Below are positions 7,220 to 10,039 of a stretch of 10,039 nt of DNA, piece by piece. Made by a program: the position numbers and the translations under genes. Origin of the DNA: JBGTCD01 sp041749015 (GTDB lineage: Bacteria > Bacteroidota > Bacteroidia > Cytophagales > Cyclobacteriaceae); assembly GCA_041749015.1 (NCBI GenBank), contig JBGTCD010000147.1, positions 1-10,039 on the forward strand. The letters run 5' to 3'. The number at the start of each line of letters is the position of its first letter. Positions within the stretch are counted from its first letter, which is position 1. The notes below the pieces were generated by a model that was not told where the DNA came from, made no database searches, and saw nothing but the letters and a program-made list of their open reading frames with translations.

Positions 7220-8125
7220 TTAAAAAGGCAATGGCGTACAATATTCAGGGATTTTCTCCTTGAAAATTTCTGAAATCATTTTAGTTAAGCCTCTGCCGGA
7301 TCGATTGATTATGGATCTCCCATCTATTTCCACGACGGGCGTATGTTCACCCATGGTGCCGGTGGCGAACACCTCATCGGCATTATAAAATTCTGTTAAG
7401 GATAAATTACTTTCCATTGGCTCTAGGCCCATATCTCTGGCCATATCGAGGGTGAGGCCTCGGGTGATACCGGGAAGGCAGGCATGTGCAAAAGGGGTCT
7501 TTAGTTTTCCGTCCTTTATCAGAAATAAGTTGGTATCATTGAGCTCAGCCACAAATCCCTGATCATCAAGCATGATGGCTGCATCGACTCCGGCTGCATT
7601 GGCCTGGATCTTAGCGAGTATATTGTTGAGAAGGTTGTTGTGATGGATCTTGGAATCCAGAAATTGTGGCCCATTTCTTCGCAGAGAGGAGGTAATCACC
7701 CTGATGCCTTTGGCATTATCATACACCAGGGGCTTCCATTCTGCCAGGACTATCAGCGTGCACCCTTTCTGATTGAGCCGGGGGTCCATGCCGGAAGTGA
7801 TTTTTTCTCCGCGGGATAGGGTCAGCCTGATGTGAGTTTCTTCACGCATGCCGTTGGTTTCAAGAGTCTGGAATATAGCCGATTTAATAGTGGCAGCATC
7901 GGGAACTTCTTCAAAAGCCAGAGCATGCGCCGATTCTACAAGACGGTTCAGGTGATGGTCTAAAAGGAAAATGCCCTCCTGATACACTCTTAGCCCTTCC
8001 CACACGCCATCACCGCCCTGCACCAAACTGTCAAAAACAGAAACCATGGCCATATCCCTCTGGTAGAGGCCATTTTTGACGAAAATTTTAAGGTCTTTAT
8101 TTTTGGAATTGAATTGCTGAAGCAT
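7220..8125 (-). CDS. Class IV PLP-dependent aminotransferase (BCAT-like)
   Basis: The 301-residue protein belongs to fold-type IV PLP enzymes (branched-chain and D-amino-acid aminotransferases, aminodeoxychorismate lyase). Visible features are VSVFDSLVQGGDGVWEGLRVY (28-48), R61 as the probable PLP-phosphate contact, catalytic K159 in LDSKIHHNN, E194 in AELNDTNLF, the cofactor loop LPGIT (217-221) and ATGTMGEHTPVV (254-265). As I recall it, the sequence from VSVFDS onward resembles the C-terminal half of the Arabidopsis 'branched-chain-amino-acid aminotransferase-like' proteins much more closely than it does IlvE or DAAT, with near-identical blocks such as LDSKIHHNNLLNNILAKI and TLIVLAEWKP. 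The true substrate is unknown; neither IlvE nor D-alanine transaminase should be assumed. The gene starts 8 bp after the sulfotransferase-like gene and ends 3 bp before lhgO. Confidence 0.9.
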   Translation of the reverse strand: MLQQFNSKNKDLKIFVKNGLYQRDMAMVSVFDSLVQGGDGVWEGLRVYQEGIFLLDHHLNRLVESAHALAFEEVPDAATIKSAIFQTLETNGMREETHIRLTLSRGEKITSGMDPRLNQKGCTLIVLAEWKPLVYDNAKGIRVITSSLRRNGPQFLDSKIHHNNLLNNILAKIQANAAGVDAAIMLDDQGFVAELNDTNLFLIKDGKLKTPFAHACLPGITRGLTLDMARDMGLEPMESNLSLTEFYNADEVFATGTMGEHTPVVEIDGRSIINRSGRGLTKMISEIFKEKIPEYCTPLPF

Positions 8126-8133
8126 GGCTAAAA

Positions 8134-8850
8134 TTAAGGTTTTATAGCCAAAGAAAGCAATTTTTCATAATAGGTTTGCGCAGTTGCATTTAATTTCTTC
8201 AATCCCTCCGGTAGAAGGTTTTTGCTTTGAACCTCAGTAGTAAAACCACTTGATTGATGTACATTGGCATACCAATGCTTGGCCCAAACCCCATCCATGG
8301 GTTTTGGCCCCGGACTCCAGGAGCACATATTGGGGTCAAAGGCAATGGATAGGCTCTCGCATAGCTTTTGAAGAACAGCCTTTGGATTTTGAAGCAATAG
8401 CCCTGAATCCACCACTACGGGATTATGCCCCTCGGCATTCAGTTTTTGATATACATTATATTGGGACTCAATTCCCAAATCTTCAAGGGTAGGGTTGGGG
8501 ATTACCTTATGATAGGAGGCGATGATTTTTTCAGGATCGCGGATCAGCAGGATGTTGAAATCCTGTGTTATTTCATCAGGATAATCTTCTCCCATATGAT
8601 GGGCCATATTTTTGATAAAAACCAGCGAGTGGCTGTCTCGCAGATTTAGAAGATTGTTGACCACGGCTGAAATGGATTGGGGCTGACTTGCGAGGATTTC
8701 TGCTCTTCCCGGATGTTCCAGGGTATTTTTGGTGAGATAGTAAGCATAAAATGGCTCATCCACAGCAAAAGTATCCTTGCGCTGGGCAAAGGCATACATG
8801 AGTGCGGTTGAAATATTTCGGGGACTGGAAATGAGGTGGATGAAGGCCAT
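8134..8850 (-). CDS. Sulfotransferase-like P-loop protein
   Basis: From an ATG at 8850 this is a 238-residue protein. The frame can be extended to a TTG at 8877, but the ATG places the first strand AFIHLI directly at the N-terminus, as usual. The phosphosulfate-binding loop resembles that of PAPS sulfotransferases (SSPRNIST, residues 8-15), followed by ALMYAFAQRKDTFAVDEPFY. A 3'-phosphate-site-like segment LLIRDPEKIIASYHKV lies at 101-116. The C-terminal region PGPKPMDGVWAKHWY (180-194) is not typical of general sulfotransferases. By recollection it matches the N-terminal half of the plant BCAT-like fusion protein (DGLWAPWWY). Whether it transfers sulfate is unproven; it may bind another phosphorylated ligand. 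It is the first gene of a three-gene operon with the aminotransferase (8-bp gap) and lhgO, and the preceding gene msrB ends about 70 bp upstream. Confidence 0.82.
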   Translation of the reverse strand: MAFIHLISSPRNISTALMYAFAQRKDTFAVDEPFYAYYLTKNTLEHPGRAEILASQPQSISAVVNNLLNLRDSHSLVFIKNMAHHMGEDYPDEITQDFNILLIRDPEKIIASYHKVIPNPTLEDLGIESQYNVYQKLNAEGHNPVVVDSGLLLQNPKAVLQKLCESLSIAFDPNMCSWSPGPKPMDGVWAKHWYANVHQSSGFTTEVQSKNLLPEGLKKLNATAQTYYEKLLSLAIKP

Positions 8851-8921
8851 GGTCCTAGGGGTTGTTTTTAATTTCAAACCAATAAAACCACCTACGGTAA
8901 AATTACAAAACCGTCAAGGTA

Positions 8922-9455
8922 TTATTTTTTATCCTTGGCAGGCTTAAATTCCATGGAGGCGGAATTCATACAATACCGCAGTCCGGTAGGTTTTGGGCCA
9001 TCATTGAAAATATGCCCTAGATGCCCATCGCAACGGGCACAAACGGCTTCTTCGCGAACCATACCATGGCTGCGGTCTTTTTTGATAAGGACATGCTTAT
9101 CATCAACGGCTTGATAAAAGCTTGGCCATCCTGATCCCGATTCAAATTTTGTGTCGGACGAAAACAAGGGCAGATCACAGCCGGCGCAATGGTACATGCC
9201 TGTGGCTTTGTTATCCCAGTATTTACCGGTAAAGGCCCGCTCGGTCCCTGCTTGTCTTAGAATATTATATTGTTCAGAGGTGAGTTCTGCTTTCCATTCC
9301 TGATCTGTTTTCATGACTTTCTGGATAGGTTCTTGAGAATTTATTTTTTCTTTTGATTGCCCGTTGCATGAAGCCAACACAACAAAAACCATCAGGCATA
9401 AAATTAAATACCTACCTGGGATTTCTGAATCATTATGTTTCATCATAGTTTTCAT
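8922..9455 (-). CDS. msrB: Peptide-methionine (R)-S-oxide reductase, lipoprotein
   Basis: MsrB reduces the R-epimer of methionine sulfoxide in proteins. Numbered from the ATG at 9455 (177 residues), it has a lipoprotein signal ending in the lipobox LASC (C30), with Asn at +2, which suggests outer-membrane attachment on the periplasmic side. The catalytic domain (about 48-173) has zinc-binding CAGC (90-93) and CARC (139-142), the SGSGWPSF motif, GHLGHIFNDGP and the catalytic RYCMNSASMEF with C162. Apart from the signal, lipobox, zinc and catalytic cysteines there is none left to act as a resolving cysteine, so an external thiol partner is expected. The frame extends to a TTG at 9479; the ATG is preferred, and further ATGs at 9446 and 9443 also precede the signal. 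No msrA is present, so this is not a fused or paired MsrAB. Confidence 0.93.
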   Translation of the reverse strand: MKTMMKHNDSEIPGRYLILCLMVFVVLASCNGQSKEKINSQEPIQKVMKTDQEWKAELTSEQYNILRQAGTERAFTGKYWDNKATGMYHCAGCDLPLFSSDTKFESGSGWPSFYQAVDDKHVLIKKDRSHGMVREEAVCARCDGHLGHIFNDGPKPTGLRYCMNSASMEFKPAKDKK

Positions 9456-9520
9456 TTTTGTCTGAACCACACTTCGCAACCATTATAGAAACGCATTTTC
9501 ACCTGTATGGTTTTATTCCG

Positions 9521-10039
9521 TCAAAGCTCTTTGAGGTATTCAATGAGTCCAGGATTCTTGCCTTTAGGCCGGGTTATGATCAGGGGGATGTCTTCCTCGA
9601 CGGTAATGAGTTTTTCTGCAAAGGATCCTAAGAACAAAGCCGTGGTGGCGGTACGGCCTTTGGCACCTATGATGATCACATCAGCCTTGATGCTTTTAGC
9701 TAGATCACGAATATCACTTGCCAGATTGTCATTTTCATCTAGTGAATAAACAGCCCTTATTTTTATCCCTTTGGTATCGATTTCTTTTATAAACTTCTTG
9801 TAATCTTTCTCCGCATTGTTCCGCATCACCTTGTCAAACTCCTCGTAGCTCTTGCCAGTGTAGTGATAGCCATTAGGAACTGTATATACGTTTTGGCAAA
9901 TTATCTGAACTTTATCTTTGTAGTTTTTGGCAAGGTCAATGGTCTGTTCCAAAGCCAGTTTGGAGTAATCAGAAAAATCAATCGGGACCAAAATCTTTTC
10001 TACTTTAGGCTTTGCACCCTCCGGTACAATCAGCAGGTT
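9521..10039 (-). CDS. Tandem universal stress protein (UspA family), 5' part cut by window
   Basis: The minus-strand frame is open to the window edge, giving 172 residues before a TGA at 9521-9523. A TTG at 9991 is not the start: reading upstream gives NLLIVPEGAKPKVEKILVPIDFSDYS without a stop. NLLIVPEGA is the usual end of one Usp domain and KILVPIDFSDYS the first strand of the next, so the gene probably encodes a two-domain Usp of about 270-280 residues, of which the second domain is visible. The ATP-binding-type motif G-2x-G-9x-GS is present (GAKGRTATTALFLGS, visible residues 125-139), followed by the last strand IPLIITRPKG. Such proteins are cytoplasmic stress-response factors without a defined reaction. 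The msrB ATG lies 65 bp downstream on the same strand. Confidence 0.9.
   Translation of the reverse strand, partial: NLLIVPEGAKPKVEKILVPIDFSDYSKLALEQTIDLAKNYKDKVQIICQNVYTVPNGYHYTGKSYEEFDKVMRNNAEKDYKKFIKEIDTKGIKIRAVYSLDENDNLASDIRDLAKSIKADVIIIGAKGRTATTALFLGSFAEKLITVEEDIPLIITRPKGKNPGLIEYLKEL

Noticed and set aside
8851..8877. TTG start for the sulfotransferase-like gene, giving nine extra residues
   Set aside because: The ATG at 8850 puts the first strand and phosphate loop at the usual distance from the N-terminus, and the extension is unconserved in character.
8894..8914. ACGGT/ACCGT inverted repeat after msrB, possible terminator
   Set aside because: A 5-bp stem with an 11-base loop and no clear T-run on the minus strand; could be chance.
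9521..9534. TCAAAG-CT-CTTTGA inverted repeat
   Set aside because: It covers the last codons and stop of the Usp gene and is explained by coding sequence.

Overview
The window reads as chromosomal DNA of a member of the Bacteroidota, probably a Cytophagales/Cyclobacteriaceae-like bacterium. The grounds are a PorT-type outer-membrane beta-barrel protein, a lipoprotein MsrB, a tandem UspA protein typical of the phylum, and promoter candidates that fit the Bacteroidota -33/-7 pattern (TTTG, about 20 bp, TAnnTTTG). The sequence is moderately AT-rich and densely coding. I saw no RNA genes, insertion sequences, CRISPR arrays or other mobile elements. The phylum is well supported; the order is inference.

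Left part (1-3744, minus strand): a sugar-use cluster read in the order pfkA (6-phosphofructokinase), ROK-family glucokinase, then a GH15 glucoamylase/trehalase-like glucosidase that runs off the left edge. The kinase and glucosidase overlap by ATGA. Together they would release glucose from an alpha-glucan or trehalose, phosphorylate it and commit it to glycolysis. Facing away from pfkA is a Nudix-related regulator of the NrtR/AraR type (3753-4496, plus strand) whose Nudix box has lost key acidic residues. The 58-bp divergent gap holds a 17-bp palindrome lying across two overlapping promoter candidates, so the regulator probably controls itself and pfkA.

Middle (4564-5942): a secreted protein of unknown role made of two related halves, resembling the DUF3738/TIGR03435 family, converges on a minus-strand PorT-like outer-membrane protein.

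Right part (6029-8850, minus strand): a tight three-gene operon encoding a sulfotransferase-like P-loop protein, a class IV PLP aminotransferase and L-2-hydroxyglutarate dehydrogenase (LhgO). The first two proteins match, in order and in detail as far as I recall, the two halves of a single fused plant protein of unknown function (the 'branched-chain aminotransferase-like protein' of Arabidopsis). This pair is the most interesting undescribed system in the window.

Far right (8922-10039, minus strand): a lipoprotein methionine-R-sulfoxide reductase (MsrB) and the C-terminal part of a tandem universal stress protein cut by the window edge. Both fit stress protection or repair.

There is no gene-free stretch above 300 bases. 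The longest gaps are about 96 bp (2606-2701, after pfkA) and 86 bp (5943-6028).
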